DNA from: Stagnihabitans sp043721775
GTDB lineage: Bacteria; Pseudomonadota; Alphaproteobacteria; Rhodobacterales; Rhodobacteraceae
NCBI GenBank assembly: GCA_043721775.1
Contig: JAYSQA010000360.1
Location: 1 to 15,423 of the forward strand
DNA length: 15,423 nucleotides
Direction: 5' to 3'
The notes under the pieces were generated by a model. The model did no database searches. It saw only the letters and a program-made list of their open reading frames with translations, and had not been told where the DNA came from. The position numbers were made by a program, and so were the translations under genes. Of this stretch, positions 14,005-15,423 are shown one piece after another. Each line of letters begins with the position of its first letter. The stretch's first letter is position 1.

Positions 14005-14194
14005 GCCTCCGGCGGGGATATTTGGGCAAGTATGAAAGGGGGGAGGGGACGTGCTTACCCCCTGCCGCGGGCCGGTTTCCCGGGGGAGGCAAGGGGCCTT
14101 TCACACTTGGCGGTCATCGGCGTCCCCGCCTGTACCGCCTCCCCTGATTAACCCTGATTCCTTTCATACTTGTTAAAATATCCCCGCCGGAGGC
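14005..14194. repeat. Inverted pair of a 35-nt element between edd and eda
   Basis: The left copy (14005-14039) reads GCCTCCGGCGGGGATATTT, GGG, CAAGTATGAAAGG. The right copy (14160-14194) is its reverse complement, with TTA (TAA on the opposite strand) in place of GGG: 32 of 35 positions match. The 120 nt between them has a partial third copy, CCTTTCACACTTG (14097-14109, 12/13), and a CCCTGATT direct repeat (14142-14149, 14152-14159). Transcribed from edd to eda, the arms could form a long stem closing a 120-nt loop. The unit looks to me like a dispersed intergenic element of Rhodobacterales, but I cannot verify that here. It encodes no transposase. Confidence 0.8.
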
Positions 14195-14219
14195 AAAGGC
14201 TTCAGCGGGCGATGCCGTG

Positions 14220-15423
14220 TCAGTACAGACTCGACGCCCCTTCCGTCGAGGGGCCGACCTGGGCGCGGAAGGCGGCGAAGAGTTCGCGGCCAAGGCCCCA
14301 GGCGTTGTGGGAGAGGTCGGCGGTGGCTGCGGGGCGGGTCTCGAAATCGGGCGTCAGCACAGTCAGGGTTCCGGCCACGGCGTCGAGGCGGACCACGTCG
14401 CCGTCGCGGAGTTTGGCGATGGGGCCGCCTCCTGCGGCCTCGGGGGAGACGTGGATGGCGGCGGGGACTTTGCCTGACGCGCCGGACATGCGGCCATCGG
14501 TGACGAGGGCCACTTTCAGGCCACGCTCTTGCAGGATCGACAGGGTGGGCGTCAGCGAGTGCAACTCGGGCATGCCGTTGGCTTGCGGGCCCTGAAAGCG
14601 GACGACGACGATGGTGTCTGTCGTGAACTCTCCGGCTTTGAAGGCGGTTTTGACGGCGTCCTGGGTGTGGAAGACGCGGGCGGGGGCTTCGATGATGTGA
14701 CGCTCGGGGGCGACCGCGCTGACTTTGATCACGCCGCGGCCGAGGTTGCCGGTCAGTTGTTTCAGCCCTCCGGTTTTGGCGAAGGGGGATGCTACGGGGC
14801 GGACGATCTTGTCGTTCAGGGTTTCCACGGGCCCGTCTTGCCATATCAGCCGGCCCATATGCAGTTTGGGTTCTTTCCGGTAGGCGGCAAGGCCGTCGCC
14901 CATCACGGTCTTGGCGTCGTCGTGCAGCAGGCCTGCGTCCATCAGCTCGCGCATCAGAAGGCCAAGGCCACCGGCGGCGTGGAAGGCGTTCACGTCGGCC
15001 ATGCCGTTGGGGTAGACCTTGGCCATCAGAGGGATGGTCTGGCTGATATCCTCGAAATCCTGCAAGTCCAGCAGCACGCCAGAAGCGCGGGCCATCGCGG
15101 GCAGGTGGAGGACGAGGTTGGTGGAGCCGCCGGTCGCCATCAGGCCTACGATACCGTTGACGTAGGCGCGTTCGTCAAGGATCTCGCCTGCCGGGCGGAA
15201 ATCGTTGCCAAGGGCGGTGATGGCTGCCGCGCGTTCGACGGCGGCGATGGTCAGGGCTTCACGCAAGGGCGTGCCGGGGTTGACAAAGGAGGAACCCGGC
15301 AGATGCAGGCCCATGAACTCCATCAGCATCTGGTTGGTGTTGGCGGTGCCGTAGAAGGTGCAGGTGCCGATGCCGTGGTAGCTTGCCATCTCAGCCGCCA
15401 TAAGGGCGTCACGCCCGACCTCG
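14220..15423 (-). CDS. edd: 6-phosphogluconate dehydratase (partial, 5' end beyond window)
   Basis: An Fe-S dehydratase of the IlvD/Edd family that converts 6-phosphogluconate to KDPG, the first dedicated step of the Entner-Doudoroff pathway. About 400 C-terminal residues are present; the family is about 605 aa, so roughly 200 N-terminal residues lie outside. The frame is open to the window end. Visible motifs are HGIGTCTFYGTANTNQML, with one of the cysteines expected to hold the iron-sulfur cluster, GLHLPGSSFVNPGTPLR, VGLMATGGSTNLVLHLPAMA, and the C-terminal LVTDGRMSGASGKVPAA and HVSPEAAGGGPIA. LHLPGSSF and the overall pattern favour Edd over dihydroxyacid dehydratase IlvD, as does the eda gene next in line. 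Confidence 0.96.
   Translation of the reverse strand, partial: EVGRDALMAAEMASYHGIGTCTFYGTANTNQMLMEFMGLHLPGSSFVNPGTPLREALTIAAVERAAAITALGNDFRPAGEILDERAYVNGIVGLMATGGSTNLVLHLPAMARASGVLLDLQDFEDISQTIPLMAKVYPNGMADVNAFHAAGGLGLLMRELMDAGLLHDDAKTVMGDGLAAYRKEPKLHMGRLIWQDGPVETLNDKIVRPVASPFAKTGGLKQLTGNLGRGVIKVSAVAPERHIIEAPARVFHTQDAVKTAFKAGEFTTDTIVVVRFQGPQANGMPELHSLTPTLSILQERGLKVALVTDGRMSGASGKVPAAIHVSPEAAGGGPIAKLRDGDVVRLDAVAGTLTVLTPDFETRPAATADLSHNAWGLGRELFAAFRAQVGPSTEGASSLY

Noticed and set aside
14173..14844. A 223-codon arginine-rich minus-strand frame overlapping edd
   Set aside because: Same-strand alternative frame of edd with extremely biased composition and no domain.

Overview
The window looks like chromosomal DNA from a high-GC alphaproteobacterium of the Rhodobacterales (Rhodobacter/Gemmobacter-like). 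The evidence is the protein sequences, the lptF-lptG-lptD-surA-pdxA gene order, the DUF2852/RDD/bpt neighbourhood and an edd-eda Entner-Doudoroff pair. This is inferred from recognised families; no database was searched. I see no tRNA, rRNA, CRISPR array, transposase or phage gene. The genes are mostly housekeeping, and the interest lies between them.

Layout. Positions 1-1469 (minus) hold the 5' five-sixths of ilvB, the acetolactate synthase large subunit. It is preceded by what reads as a complete attenuator: a short leader peptide with Leu/Val codons, an antiterminator, a competing terminator hairpin, then the ilvB ribosome binding site. A divergent upstream region with two inverted repeats leads into a plus-strand run: a DUF2852 membrane protein, an RDD-family membrane protein, the aminoacyl-tRNA-protein transferase Bpt, and a frameshifted VOC (glyoxalase-like) remnant. 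A perfect 17-bp-arm palindrome separates the remnant from the convergent minus-strand operon. That operon is transcribed lptF > lptG > lptD > surA > pdxA and its genes overlap or nearly touch. It joins outer-membrane LPS export and its chaperone with pyridoxal-phosphate synthesis. Divergent from lptF are pepA and holC (plus, 4-nt overlap). The right end carries edd (partial) and eda on the minus strand.

How the genes work together. LptF and LptG are the inner-membrane half of the LPS exporter and LptD is its outer-membrane endpoint. SurA-type chaperones help fold LptD. PdxA makes a vitamin B6 precursor and is a traditional passenger of this operon. Edd and Eda together convert 6-phosphogluconate to pyruvate and glyceraldehyde-3-phosphate. 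HolC and PepA form a separate housekeeping pair.

Best non-coding observations: the ilvB attenuator; a 35-nt element present as an inverted pair (32/35 identical) between edd and eda; an 11-bp tandem repeat that includes the eda stop codon; alternative hairpins around the eda Shine-Dalgarno; the pdxA-end palindrome next to the VOC remnant, which has lost its stop codon; and a calcium-loop-like motif in LptD. None amounts to a clearly new multi-gene system.
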